From Eonycteris spelaea (lineage: Eukaryota > Chordata > Mammalia > Chiroptera > Pteropodidae): a stretch of 64,000 nucleotides of DNA. Numbering within the stretch: the stretch's first letter is position 1; each line of letters opens with the position of its first letter. Under the pieces are notes generated by a model, which saw only the letters and a program-made list of their open reading frames with translations, made no database searches and was not told the origin of the DNA. The position numbers and the translations under genes are program-made. This document shows positions 11,161-22,198 of this stretch, in pieces. Location of the stretch: the NCBI GenBank assembly GCA_003508835.1, contig PUFA01000070.1:4030001-4094000 (forward strand). The letters are read 5' to 3'.

Positions 11161-12010
11161 CTGCAAGAGACGTCAGAGCCTTGAAGAATCAGGGTTCGGT
11201 GACCAGACAGAAATACTGTTGCAGAGGATGTTGTGATTCTGCCCAGTTCACTTCTCCAGCTGCCAAGAGTGTAGGCTGTGGATGGCTCACAACTGATTTC
11301 CTCCTCAGTCATTGTCCTTGGCGGAAGCGTCCACCTCACCCAAGATTCTGCCCCCTCCCTGGGGCTATCCCAGGCAAGAGATCCCTATGGGATCAGTGCA
11401 AGCTTCTTAAGAGGTGCTATTCCCAAAGCACTACCCAATACACTACTGCACACAAATCTCTACCTGTTTCCCAGGGAGCCAGACCTAAGGCAGCTCCCCA
11501 AAGCAGCATAAAAGAGACAGCTGAAATGAGCAAGGACTTACGGAAGGGTTCAAGATTAAGGAAAGAATTTTTAAGTTGGTCAGAGAAAAGGAAAAGCATT
11601 CCAAAAAGCATCATTTTCAACAGAGAAAATAAACAATCATTATTATAATTGACAGACAAAGCTCTCGAAACTAAGAATGTGCATACTACACAGTGACAGT
11701 GTCCTATAACATTCAGACACCCTTAGAGCAATAATGAGGATCATGACATTTTGAAGCTGTTAAGTCCATAAGCTGAGTTAGCTGAGATGTGGAGCAGTAA
11801 AAGTTCTGGAGAGAAGATGGCTATTAGAAACTTAAATGAACACCAGAAACGACAAAAAGGAGAAAGGAGAGGCATTTTGTCCCCCAGGAAGAATCACCCG
11901 TTAATATTAATGGCAATAAAGAGTTAAAAGTAAAAGTGCTGAATCCAAATTTCTGCTCTTTCTAGTGGGGAGAGGGGCAAAAAGAGGATGTCGAAATAGG
12001 GGAATAGGAA
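11161..12010. other. Unassigned segment with a long chance ORF
   Basis: Carries the longest ORF of the window (11115-11648, plus, 177 codons), which starts inside the diverged repeat. It has no domain I recognise, and the text is locally GC-richer with overlapping ORFs in other frames. The 11220-11520 part has the feel of an old uncatalogued repeat or LTR, but I cannot name one. No splice structure or Kozak context singles it out as a gene. Confidence 0.35.
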
Positions 12011-12019
12011 GAGCTCTGT

Positions 12020-12180
12020 TTGTTTTGTTTCCTGGGGCGGGGGAGGGGCGGGGGGGGCGGGAGAGCGCTTCCTGAGGGCTCTGCCAGGAAGTAATCATTT
12101 CTGCCTGAGTAACTGAGAAGTGGATCAGTGCAGTCCACGTCACTGCACGGGGAGGCAGGACTAGCGGCTGTCTGGGTAGA
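12020..12180. promoter_or_regulatory. GC-box cluster, possible regulatory patch
   Basis: Three GGGCGG-type boxes lie within about 30 bases at 12034-12062, followed by CpGs at about 12065, 12138, 12147 and 12164. TGAGTAA (12105-12111) resembles an AP-1-like site. This density of CpG and GC boxes is unusual for the window. No TATA box or adjacent exon was found, so promoter or enhancer activity is only inferred. A decayed G-rich tract is the alternative. Confidence 0.35.
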
Positions 12181-12514
12181 AGGAAACACTGCTCACTGAG
12201 TAGGACAGCAGCTGGAGGGCAGGAGGAGCTGGAGGTATTGTGTTGCTCACTTACCCAGCATGCACCTGAATTCCTGCCCTGCTCTAAAGCAAATCTTCCA
12301 TTACTACATCTGTTCTACGGTTCTTTTATATGATAAGTGACGGAACACTAGTAACTCTAGTCCTCAAAATCTTTTTGGATTGAGCCGTTTCTTCCATGTA
12401 CTATCAGAGGCAACTATGAACTGTTAACTGTTATGTCTGGTTCCATATTTGCGAAATCTGTTTTCCTAGCAAAGCTTTTCATGGCTGTCCCTGTGGCCCA
12501 ACTCCGCACAGCAG

Positions 12515-12672
12515 GGGCAGTAAGCATAGGGCAGTCACAAAGCTCTGGTTTTAAACACTATCTCTGCCACTTACCACTGCAACCTTGGCATATTACTTAA
12601 TTTTCTGGGCCTCAGTTTCCTCGACAGTAAAATAGGATAACAGCATCTTCTTGAAAAGAGTTTCAAGACCTG
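12515..12672 (+). repeat. MIR, sense, decayed
   Basis: Contains 'CTCTGCCACTTACCACTGCA', 'CCTTGGCATATTACTTAATTTTCTGGGCCTCAGTTTCCTC'-type core (12583-12623) and 'GTAAAATAGGATAACAGCATC'. This is the standard MIR order. Confidence 0.85.
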
Positions 12673-12759
12673 AGGTGTTATGTCTTCTCCAACACATGGC
12701 TGGAAATTACAGAATGAGAAAAATGCTTACCACTCATTCCTGTTTATTAGCTGACCTTA

Positions 12760-12762
<3 letters not shown>

Positions 12763-12804
<42 letters not shown>
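12763..12804 (+). repeat. (GT)21 microsatellite
   Basis: Uninterrupted GT dinucleotide array of 21 units. The overlapping 83-codon ORF is a reading of this array. Confidence 0.98.
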
Positions 12805-12806
<2 letters not shown>

Positions 12807-12964
12807 AATTGCAAAGGGTTACATATATTTATATTATATGAGCTCCCAGGGGTGATATCTTTACTGAACTATATGTTCTTGGACCTTTTTTTCTGGGAGT
12901 AGATTTTTAAAATGTAGTCAGTCATCTCATACATTTCATAGACTTTCTTCTTATGGCTTCATAT

Positions 12965-13165
12965 ACCAACCAGGGCCTGTTGGCACCTAAAAAAATCACC
13001 TGATCTCTCTGCCCAACTGTATATGTGCATACCCATGGCCCCCTGGGCATCTACATTTTTGATATTTTCAGGCAACTCAAATTCAACATATTCCAAACCA
13101 ATCATCTCTACCAACTTCCAGCCCCTACAAATCTGTATCTCTTCTTTGTCACATACCCTTAGAGG
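12965..13165 (+). repeat. L2 internal fragment, sense
   Basis: 'GGCATCTACATTTTTGATATTTTCAGGCAACTCAAATTCAACATATTCCAAACCAATCATCT' (13047-13108) parallels the L2 block 'ctggatgtctcacaggcacctcaaactcaacatgtccaaaac'. It is followed by 'CTACCAACTTCCAGCCCCTA'. Confidence 0.65.
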
Positions 13166-13167
13166 AG

Positions 13168-13426
13168 TGATACATAATAGTTGTTAAAAACTTGGATTTG
13201 GTAGCCAGTCTTACTTGGGTTCAAATCCTGGCTCTTATCACTTACAGGCTATTGAATGTTGGACAAATTATTTAACCTTTTTACCCCAGTTTCTTCAACT
13301 GTAAAATGGAGAAATAATAGTATAAGTAGAATGCTATACAAATTAATATGCTAACACACAGGTATATACTTAGAAGTCTGACACATAGCTAACAGCTCAA
13401 TGAATAATTATTATTACTATTAATTC
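13168..13426 (+). repeat. MIR, sense, near full length
   Basis: All MIR landmarks occur in order: 'AACTTGGATTTGGTAGCCAG', 'CTTGGGTTCAAATCCTGGCTC', 'AAATTATTTAACCTTTTTAC', 'CAGTTTCTTCAACTGTAAAATGG' and 'AGCTCAATGAATAATTATTATTACTATT'. It separates two L2 pieces, consistent with insertion into a pre-existing L2. Confidence 0.92.
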
Positions 13427-13439
13427 ACTTCATGAGATG

Positions 13440-13525
13440 TAACAAAAGACTTATTCACCTTTGCATGATCAGTTCCTGGCATAGTGCCTTGCACATATTA
13501 GATGCTCAATACATTTTTTAATTGA
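13440..13525 (+). repeat. L2 3' terminus, sense
   Basis: 'GTTCCTGGCATAGTGCCTTGCACATATTAGATGCTCAATACATTTTT' (13471-13517) is a decayed L2 end. It is likely the continuation of the L2 piece at 12965-13165 beyond the MIR. Confidence 0.65.
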
Positions 13526-13904
13526 GAAAAAATTTCTGCAGCTTATTGTAAAATTACTATGAGACTGTCAGTATTTTGTTACATGAACAACTATATATAC
13601 AGAAATAAGTTCTAAGAAAAAAATTATTTCTCCTGAGGCATCAGCATGCTTCCTTCCACCAGACAATGAATGATGCATAACTCATTGTGCTTCCCTTTCT
13701 GCAAACTTCAAGAAATACAGAGTTAAATTTGGGTCTCATGTGTAGTAACTAGACTTACCCTAGATTTTCTGGTAACTATAATTCTCCCAATTACTTTGAA
13801 AGGCTTCTTTCTTTCTTCTTATTTTAATGTTTTTATTGGACGCCGGCTAAAATAATTTTTGGATGCATCCATTCATTAAAAAAAAATCTATCTACTTAGC
13901 TATC
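13526..13904. other. Unassigned AT-rich spacer
   Basis: About 380 bases with no recognised repeat or exon. Confidence 0.35.
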
Positions 13905-14150
13905 TAACTATCTAATGAGTACTTTTATTATGTCAGGCATTGTGCTAAGACAATATCGAATGGATGAACAATGGAAAGAGTGCATGCTGGGAGATGACAC
14001 CAAGAGAAAAAATGATGGAAGGCAATGTGGAGCAGTTCAGAAGACAAGAAGAGAATACAGGCTCAGAGAAGAAGAAAAACAGCAAGAGCAAAGTGGACTA
14101 CTGACTGATGCTCAGTGGCAAGTTTCAGGGAGGTTAATAATGTTTCACTA
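13905..14150 (-). repeat. L2 3'-end fragment, antisense, decayed
   Basis: 'AATGAGTACTTTTATTATGTCAGGCATTGTGCTAAG' (13914-13949) is a good reversed L2/MIR-type terminus, followed by purine-rich text typical of antisense L2. The 78-codon plus ORF here is chance. Confidence 0.5.
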
Positions 14151-14159
14151 AGATATTTG

Positions 14160-16490
14160 CTGAGGCAGCTAATAAGAAACTATGACACGCATTGAAGTGA
14201 AAAAACTCTTCTGAAGATCCAGCCCAGTTGAGCCACTAGTAAAATTACCATATTCCCCTGGGACTAAAATAGCATCTGACCAGAAATCTGAAGCAACAAA
14301 CAAGAAAAAAGAATGTTGCCTAACAAATTATTACTGACTCTTCCAAATAATTTGGGATGGCTTGGAATAAAAGGTAATAAATTTTAATTCACACTTATAC
14401 TTTATTTAGACATCTATGTCATTAATTGCTTAGAAAGTCTATATATGTCACATTATGTATAATTATTCACAAATATGTTCTTTCTGTTTAACTAAAGAAC
14501 TACAATAGGTATTTTTCTTATAGTGTAAATGAGTCTTGATAACTGCTAGAATTATCTGGTCATTTATTGATGGGATAGAGAATCTTTTCAACAAGGCTAC
14601 CTTCGATCTTTTCTTACTTGAGTGCAAGTAAAGTGAGTTGAAAAGGGGAGAGATTTGCAGAATTGATGGAGTGATAATAAATGCACAGGATTTCATGTTC
14701 TTTATTCAGAGAAGTTCCCCCAAGGTCATTATTAACATACGCTTACTCTTATCTTACATAGACTTCAATACACTCAGATCTGACTTACAAATCTGTAATG
14801 GAGCCAATAAGTTAAACACTGAAAGAGTAGAGAAGTGCCAACAAGGAAGAATAACATAATAATACATTTCTTAAGAAAAGTAGGCAGAAAAGCTCAGAAA
14901 TCACACCAGGTGGAGTCTTTCCCTTCAGCGGAATCCAGGTTCACTGGCAACAATGCGCTAGGTAATAGCATTAAATTATTTGCAGCAAAAATTAAGATAG
15001 TAGGCAGAAAAATAATATGCTACGAAGAGTTTTCTACTTGAAAGGGTTGATTTGTTTGCTTTTTTTTTTTTTTTTTTTTGTTAAACTGATATGTTGGGAG
15101 AGGGTGAAATCGCTCTCTATGAAAAAACTGGGCCGCATTGAGGATTTTGCAAAGAAGTTGCACACATTTCACTGCAAAGGGACAGATTTGATGAAACCTA
15201 GGTAAAACCCATTTATAATCTTAGGGAAAACTGTAAGCTTCACCCCTTCTGTATTTAGCTTATTGTATTAGCTACAGATCAGCACAGACATTTTCAAGGT
15301 AAGTTACTAGTTGAGCTGACAGTCAAATCCAATAGACCTGACTAATTATTATTATTTTTTTAACCAAGAAAACCCTATCATCCAGGTCTCCACTTTAAAA
15401 AAGAATAATTGCTTCATTTTTTGGCCTACTGACAAGAGCTAACACCCATTCCTTTTTGTTATTCAAACAGAAGGACAAGAGATTACAGTTAATCTCAGCA
15501 GATGTATCAAACTGCAAAAGCGCAAATGGTTGGAGAAAGAGTGTTTGAGGGAAAGAAAGCTGAGTAATTTAATGTGTATTTATCAGGCATTAACTTTGCC
15601 TCAAATATCTTACCACAATAAACTTTTCATAGAGCAGCCACACTCTAAATGACACCGAAGCATCACTGCCATTCAGAAGCCATTATCTTCTGATAGTCTC
15701 TACAGAACACCTGGAGGAAACAATCACAGCCCCCATCTAGAGGAAAACTGTCTCTTCTCAGGTCATTGGAAGGTGGGGGACAACTATTGCAATGATAATG
15801 GGCCTAGCTACTTCCTTAGGCAGCCTCCACTCTCCATATGTCAACTATGCATAATTCATGAGAGCTGCCACATGCCATCTAAAGCAGGTGCCCTTGTGAG
15901 CCTCCATGGAGACACTCTGAGGCACAGTCACCTCCAACGATGAAAACACTGGAATGTAAGAAACAAACGGAGGCACAATTTCCCTAAACACTGTTTTTAA
16001 ACTGATACTGTAGTGAGTGGTCTGTTGAACACAGAAGAATACAATTAAGAACAATTAGCCATTCAGTTGCACTACCAGAGACAGTTCTCCTTGTGGCCTA
16101 TATTTTAAACAAAAAGCCAAGCTTCCAAGCGGAATACTCAACCATCCTGCAAGTGAAGGAAGTATAAACACTGCTTCCTGTTTCCTGACCGACCTCAATT
16201 CCAGACAGCGCTGCCCCACCCCACTGACCTGGCCGGCCCCTTCCTCCCGGGGCACAACACTTCTCCATCCTAGCTTTTCTGCTCAGTGTTTTTGGTTTTT
16301 TTGTTTTTAGTAGGGAAAATAGATAAGAAGCTGTCTGAGAAAGACAAGTTTGACTGGATGTCAGCGAAAAAGAGGGCTGGAGGGGAAGATGGAAGGAGTG
16401 TATTAAGTTCAGTAGGAAGAAAGGGGAGGAAAGAAAAAAAGTTCACTTTTTAGACGAAAGACTAATTAGTAGTGAAGACAGAACACTCAT
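14160..16490. other. Repeat-poor block, nothing recognised
   Basis: About 2.3 kb, AT-rich, with one poly-T run at 15060-15079. I recognise no repeat family, exon or RNA. Apparent single-copy DNA in a repeat-dense window may mark conserved non-coding sequence, but conservation cannot be seen from one genome. Confidence 0.35.
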
Positions 16491-16494
16491 TGGA

Positions 16495-16612
16495 CTTGAG
16501 GATTGCAGAAACTTTACAGATCTTTAAGTTCAATCTCACCATTTTACACAGAGCCATTATGCTACCTTCCCTGGGTCATGAAGTCAGGCAGTTAACTGAT
16601 TAGAGCCTCTCC
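16495..16612 (-). repeat. Possible MIR-type SINE, antisense, strongly decayed
   Basis: 'TTTAAGTTCAATCTCACCATTTTACACAGAG' (16524-16554), then a gap, then 'CCTGGGTCATGAAGTCAGGCAGTTAACTGATTAGAGCC' follows the layout of a reversed MIR3/MIR core. The match is loose. Confidence 0.4.
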
Positions 16613-16614
16613 AA

Positions 16615-18795
16615 CTATGAGCACCCTTGGGAGAAAATGCTATCTTAACACTATTAGTAATGTACTCCTCTCCTGAGGAGCAACATGTTTTTCACTTCTT
16701 GGTTTCTGTGAAGTGACTAACAGACCAGGTTCCCTTTTCACAGGAGACAAACCTTCATGGGAAGCTTGGGGCCCACTCAGTACGCAAGCCTTCCAGGCAG
16801 CACGGGGTGCATTTTTCTTAACTCATTTCTAGCTCCCCTTTATGCCTTCTTTTTTCCTTCTTTCTTTTGGGTCTTCCATTTAATATCTTTGTTCTCTTGT
16901 AAGTATGGATCCTCACGAACTCCCTTAAATCCTTTTTGGAATGAAAAGAGTATATTTAAAATATCTAATACTAACATTTGCCCTTCCAAGGAACATGCTC
17001 TGTTTAACAGGCACCAGAACTCCTAGAGGAGGGAGGTCAGGTACTACTTCTCTACTTTACATGGTCATGTCGAGAGTCTAAGATCAGTCTTGGGATTGGC
17101 ACTCTCATAACTGTTCCTTTAAAATAGACTTCCGCCTAAGTAAGAATTGTTGGTGTATTAAATGAAGTCAGTTCAGATTTGTATATTTTTAAAAATCGTA
17201 TTTTGCTCAGACTAGATTGAGAAGTACCTTAGCAAACATTATGCCTTCTCATTCAAATTAAAGACATTTCAAGCTGAAAAAAAAATTAAATACGTTTCTA
17301 AAGGAATTTCACAAATAGTAGCAGAATGTGCCAATGTGGTAAAAATTGTTTTGCTCTATGCCCATACGTTCACAAATAACATAATAATCTACACCGCCTT
17401 CCAGCTGTTAACTGCCCAAGGCATCATTTTTATTTGGGCACTATTACCTAGGAAGAAAAAAAGAGAGAGAAATAGAGAAAGCAACCAACTATTTTCTTGT
17501 GCACAATTTCTCGTGAGGATAGGGTGGGGTTTAAGAGTTTTCAAGCCTCAAGATCCGAGCAGCCAGAAAGGAAGAATACCCTATGGCTCAGCTGCAGCAG
17601 GTGACAGGTGAGCACAACCAGATTCCTGTTTAAGCCTGGAAGATTCCACTCCAAACCAGGGTGGCACCTGCTCGTCCCCACCTACAAAGCTCTTAAAGGT
17701 CCCTACATAATTTATGTGGCTCGAGGACAAGTGAAATGTGAACTGGCTAAATGTAAGCATTTAAATTTAGAAGCAGAGAAGGCGCCAAGCCGGGCTTAGG
17801 CATGCAGACACTTGTTAAAAAACCAGCCTGACAAGGCCCTCCCTCTCCCACCTCTAATTTTCTGAGCATCTCCACTGTTCTGGTTCCTTTAAGAAGCTCG
17901 TCTCAGGCCACAGCTTTTGGTCCTCCTGGTACACCCATCTCAATAGAAAGCATTCAATGTTCCTCTCTGGAGACTATTACACATTGCTTAGTCCACATAT
18001 GTGGTGTGCTAATGTGCAAAACACTCAACTTACTTTTTGGCTGACCCGGTAATCCAGAGCTGCCTGCTGCTGTGTGGGGAAGTCATTGGAGATTCCAGGC
18101 TCACTGTGCCAAGGGGTGCTTCCAGAATCAGTGTGTTGTTTCCACACACTGTAAAGGGGGGTGCTTAATACCGGGAAAAACAAAGGCTGCTGATGTGGGC
18201 AAAAGGAATACAGAAAAAACGCTGTGGCTTTCCACTCAAGAGTGCACTTATTTTATTAGTTATTATTGAAGGAGAACACTTTTAGGCAAGTTCCCAGGTG
18301 TTAATGTAACACACTACACGACTCATTAAGAAGCTACAAAAGGCTGTTTATTGTTCTCATGCTAGAGGTGCTTGTAGACAGAGAAATAAAAATGTCAGGA
18401 CTTTCCTGTCTTAGTCCTAAGGGAGATCAGCCTATGAAGAGGATCTCGAACTATCCAAATTCAGCATCTCTGCTTTAAGTAGTCTACCATATGGGGCCCA
18501 GATGTCACAGACCAGTTTGATGTGAGCTAATTCATAAAATAATAAATTTTTTTGAAGTATGCATAATGCTAAATTACCCACATCTAAAAAAAAAATCATT
18601 CTTAACGGTTTCTGAACTTCCTTTATTTTAATTTCTATGGTAGATTATATATAAAATTATATGTAACAACTTAGAAACTGTCACCAAAATGAAAGGACTT
18701 TTAAAGATCCTCTTCTCTGTTTTTGTTCTATATGATTCTGGACTTTTAGGACATCATTATCAATGTCCCAGTTTTTCCCACTTATATAAGATTAT
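16615..18795. other. Repeat-poor block, nothing recognised
   Basis: About 2.2 kb without a clear repeat, exon or RNA. Local GC is slightly raised at 17530-17900. ORFs of 60-91 codons (16757-17026, 17336-17611, 17608-17799, 18072-18269) show no domain. Confidence 0.35.
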
Positions 18796-18799
18796 TAAC

Positions 18800-19025
18800 A
18801 CTTTAGGCTGAAATTCTTAGGTCTCCACAATCTAGTCCCAACCTAACTTTTTGACCAGGTAATCACTAACCATCAACGTGTAACACTGACTAAAGCAAAT
18901 ATGACTCCGTGAGCCAAACACCGAGCACGTTTTCACTCCTTACTGGTTGTCTCTCCTCCCCCTCCTCCACTTTGGATCACCAGCTCCTAGAACACTGGCT
19001 TGGCAAGAACAGGCACTTAGTCCAG
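18800..19025 (+). repeat. L2 fragment, sense, decayed
   Basis: 'GGTCTCCACAATCTAGTCCCAACCTAACTTTTTGACCAGG' (18820-18859) parallels the L2 block 'ccctccacaatctggccccaacctacctttccag'. 'CTCCTAGAACACTGGCTTGGCAAGAACAGGCACTTAG' lies near 18984. The middle is deleted or decayed. Confidence 0.6.
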
Positions 19026-19074
19026 AACTGGCAGACTGATTATAAGCACATCTCTTCATTTGCATAAAGATGCT

Positions 19075-19196
19075 TTTCCCTTTGGAAAAGCACAGAGAAG
19101 GTAGAAAGATTTAAAACTGGTAAACTTGGATTTGAACCCTTAGGGAAGGTGCATCTGCTTAACTTTAGTTTCATCATCAGTATATGGGAAGAATTA
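19075..19196 (+). repeat. MIR, sense, 5' part, split by an LTR
   Basis: 'AACTGGTAAACTTGGATTTGAACCCTTAGG' followed by 'TAACTTTAGTTTCATCATCAGTATATGGGAAGAATTA' (19160-19196) is the MIR core reaching the 'atggggataataatag' point. The MIR resumes at 19585 after the LTR. Confidence 0.7.
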
Positions 19197-19584
19197 TGAT
19201 TAATTTTATGAGTCAACTTGGCTGGGCCATGGTACCCAAATACTTGGTCAAACGTTATTCTGGATGTTTTTGTGCAGTGTTTTTTGGATGATATTAATTT
19301 AAATTTGTGGACTGAGTAAAGCAGACTGTCCTCCATAGTGTGTGGGTCTCACCCAATCAGTTGAAGGCCTTAATAAAACAAAGACTGATCTCCAAGCAAG
19401 AATAAATTCTGCCTTTGGGCGTGAACTGCAATTATTTACTGAGCCTGCCAGCCCACCCCATCTAGTTGTGAACTCAACAAGCCTCCACAATCATGTGAGC
19501 CAATTCTTGAAATCAATCTCTCTCTCTTTCTCTACACACACATACCTATTGGCTCTGTTTCTCTGGAGAACCCTGACTAATGCA
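19197..19584 (+). mobile_element. MLT1-like (MaLR-type) solo LTR, sense
   Basis: Begins TGATTAATTTTATGAGTCAA and runs through 'CTTGGCTGGGCCATGGTACC', 'CTTGGTCAAACGTTATTCTG', 'TGGACTGAGTAAAGCAGACTG', 'CACCCAATCAGTTGAAGGCC', 'CACAATCATGTGAGCCAATT', a (TC)n stretch and 'TCTGTTTCTCTGGAGAACCC' to an end at CTAATGCA. The layout is that of an old ERVL-MaLR solo LTR, and the exact subfamily is from memory. No coding capacity. The 97-codon ORF at 19342-19635 crosses the LTR boundary and is chance. Confidence 0.8.
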
Positions 19585-19630
19585 CTGTCTTACCTACTCT
19601 ACAGAATCGTTCAGATTAAAATCAATACTG
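19585..19630 (+). repeat. MIR, sense, 3' part after LTR insertion
   Basis: 'TCTTACCTACTCTACAGAATCGTTCAGATTAAAATC' (19589-19624) matches the MIR segment 'tacctacctcatagggttgttgtgaggattaaat', continuing the copy at 19075-19196. Confidence 0.6.
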
Positions 19631-20125
19631 GATAAGAACAACAGGTTAGCAAACTGCAGAATTGTTGTATCAGTGAGGATGTTTTCAGTACATTTAAAAC
19701 TGGCATTAAACAATAAGGAAATTATAAGTAGAAAAGAAGAAATTAGTTCACCCAAAGCAGTGGCAGAATGATAGTATTGATGACCCTGGTTCCTTCTACC
19801 TTTACATTCTAGTGTCCTGAATGTGGTTCTTCTTATGGTTATTAGAGGTCCCTCTTATGCAGCAGATCCAGGTGCCACATCAGGCAAGACACAGCACAGA
19901 GGAAATAAAGAATCTTCTCTTTCAGTGCCTGAAGAAACTTTCTCAGAAGCACCTGAACATACCTCCTTTCACTCTCATTGGCCAAAACTGGGTCAATTCC
20001 TGACAACTGGAAAGGAATCATCCTAACTAAATATAATGAGATTCTTCCAATAAGAAAAGGGAAAGTATGTACTGAGGAGATGATCGGTCTACTATAAAAG
20101 TAACATATAAGTTCAAGGAAGCATC
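19631..20125. other. Unassigned spacer
   Basis: About 500 bases. Two overlapping 60- and 67-codon plus-strand ORFs at 19821-20026 show no domain. No recognised repeat. Confidence 0.35.
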
Positions 20126-20127
20126 AT

Positions 20128-20275
20128 TAATATGGTATTACCTACTCTTTAAGACCTGGCTTGGGTCCTGGTTCTTCTGCATATCCCCACTGCCCAAGCC
20201 CAAGTGATTCACTCCCCTCTGGATTATCAGAGCCCTTCTGTCTGTATCTCATTTGTTACCGACTACACACTGTTG
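20128..20275 (+). repeat. L2 fragment, sense
   Basis: 'TACTCTTTAAGACCTGGCTTGGGTCCTGG' then 'CACTCCCCTCTGGATTATCAGAGCCCTTCTG' parallels the L2 run 'cttcaaggcccagctcaaatgccac...ctctgaactcccatagcac'. Confidence 0.6.
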
Positions 20276-20284
20276 GTCAGTTTC

Positions 20285-20445
20285 TTTTTAAAATATATTT
20301 TTTTACATTATGCCAATTGTATATGTTCATGGAAGAAAATTTGGGAACACAAAAATCACTCCAAGTCTCAGCATGACCATTAATATTTCAGAATATAAAC
20401 TTCCACCATTTTTTTCTATTTATGTCTATATACGAGAGAAATGTC
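20285..20445. repeat. Possible old LINE segment, decayed
   Basis: 'TTGTATATGTTCATGGAAGAAAATTTGGGAACACAAAAATCACTCCAAG' (20317-20365) resembles an ancient LINE 3' segment of the 'ggaaaatacagaaaagtataaa...aatcccaccacccagagataacc' type. The family is not assigned. Confidence 0.35.
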
Positions 20446-20485
20446 TCTTGTTGTGGTATAAATTTTCCTGGCTTTTCCAACTAAA

Positions 20486-20585
20486 ATTCAAACTCACTGA
20501 GGACTGGGATTCTCAGGCTTCCTCCCATCCCTCATATAGTTATGGGATCTCAAAAGATACTTGCTATTTCATATTCCTATAGATC
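20486..20585 (+). repeat. L2 3'-end fragment, sense, decayed
   Basis: 'CAAACTCACTGAGGACTGGGATTCTCAGG' fits the L2 'aagctccttgagggcagggacc' block, perhaps the continuation of 20128-20275. Confidence 0.5.
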
Positions 20586-20685
20586 ATGCAAAGAAAGTTT
20601 AAATAAGCTATTATTTTTCTTTGGGAGATTAAGAAGGAAGATTTAATAAAACAATATTCCAAAACATGTCCACTAACTATGTTCC

Positions 20686-20699
20686 GCCCCCCCCCCCCC
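20686..20699. repeat. Poly-C tract
   Basis: A run of about 13 C, preceded by CCG. Slippage-prone homopolymer. Confidence 0.95.
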
Positions 20700-21195
20700 A
20701 AGACTTATGAGAAAGCTTAAAGTTTATTCTGGAAATAAGATATCTGGTAATAAAATACACTGGTCTTCTTATGAGTAAATGTTGTTTTTAGACCAAAGCA
20801 TTGTGATTTCCCTGATGTTTAGCAATTCCCTTAACACTAACAATTAACCATTCCTCCATTTAAAGATATGACACCAAATTAAGTAGGATAAATATAATTT
20901 TAGGAAGCATGATTCTCAGATAATTCACTTCATAAGAAATAAGTTCACTAACACTTTTGTGTAAAGCAATGTTTCTATATATACACTTAACTCACATTTT
21001 CAAAGCATTGGAATAAGTGGTTATTTGAAGGAAATACAGCATTAATATTATTTTAAAAATCTAATTTGCCTGCTTTTTGGCTTCTGATTTTGTCAACAGG
21101 GTTTTCTTAAATTAAGGCATAATACTATGTGACCTAAGAACCATAAGATAAACCTTCCATTGCTCAAACCTTCCACAGGAATTGAGCTTGTTTTT
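20700..21195. other. Unassigned AT-rich spacer
   Basis: About 500 bases with no recognised repeat or exon. Confidence 0.35.
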
Positions 21196-21197
21196 TT

Positions 21198-21345
21198 TTT
21201 TTAATAAATAATTATTTACCGAACATCTGCTCTCTACCAGGCTGTTTGCCAGCCACTGGTGATTGAGTGATGTGTAAAACAAAGGCATACCCAGCTCTCA
21301 TGGTGTTCAGAGGATGATGAAGACCCAAGGACACTGCTGAGAAAG
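21198..21345 (-). repeat. L2 3'-end fragment, antisense
   Basis: 'ATAATTATTTACCGAACATCTGCTCTCTACCAGGCTGTTTGCCAGCCACTGGTGATTGAG' (21209-21268) and 'CCCAGCTCTCATGGTGTTCAGAG' follow the reversed L2 end. It is preceded by a poly-T run. Confidence 0.75.
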
Positions 21346-22195
21346 TTTACAGGAAATTTACTTTTGTCCCACTAACACTCCCTGGTGACAAAGCATCTGG
21401 TCTCACCCTCTTGTTGTCTTTCTATTCTCCATCTTCACTAATTAAACAAGAGCAAACAAGTCTGAAATGAAATGAAGAATTTAAATTAAAACAGTTACTG
21501 GGACAAAGTGGGATGAGGTGGTAAGTTAAAAATGCTAGAGGATGAGGTAGGGCTTCCTTAGGAAATGCATGAAAGTGAGTAGAACAATCAGAAAGTCCAG
21601 TAGGAAAGGAAAATGCAGCAGCTAAGATGACCCCTCCAATTCCCTTCTACCCTTGTTAGTTAACTTATTGCAGTTAGTATCTTCAAGGTATCCAGGAATC
21701 TGTCAGCCTACAGATATTGATTGAGCAAATAGAGGAGTCTGTGCTCAGACCTTAGAAGATTCACAGATTATAAAGCACTAACAGGCAACACAAACTCGAA
21801 ACAATAATGCATGGAAATAGACAAAAATATAAGAATTGTTGCAGAGTTGGTTATGAACAGAGAAAAAAGTGGAACAGTAAAGAACTCCATGAACTCAGAG
21901 GAAGGAAGGACTCTGGTAGGCCAGTTGGCCCTTTTAGGATGGGTGGACTGGAGGTGGGAAAAGAGATGGGGGAAGCCACTCCCAGCAGGTGGAATGGCCC
22001 TGGGAGGCCAACCCAATGGAACTGACTCAAAAGCAGCTGGCAATAGGGGAACAGGGCTCAGGAGGTCAGGCCTGGGTTTACTGACTGACTCAAGACTCAT
22101 GAGCAGAGAGATGACAGCTGAAGCAGCACAAAAGACGGGCTCTCTGAGAGTTTACAGGCCTTGCCAAGCACAGAGATTCTTATATATGCTTGTAA
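21346..22195. other. Unassigned segment, partly L2-like
   Basis: Scattered L2-antisense-like text (for example around 21520-21600 and 21700-21770) is too weak to delimit. The 133-codon plus ORF (21811-22212) overlaps a 110-codon minus ORF and a 72-codon plus ORF in other frames and has no recognisable domain. GC is locally higher at 21900-22090. Confidence 0.35.
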
Positions 22196-22198
22196 TAA

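Noticed and set aside
11115..11648. Longest ORF of the window (177 codons, plus strand)
   Set aside because: Starts within a diverged repeat, has no recognisable domain, is overlapped by ORFs of 71-80 codons in other frames, and shows no splice or promoter context.
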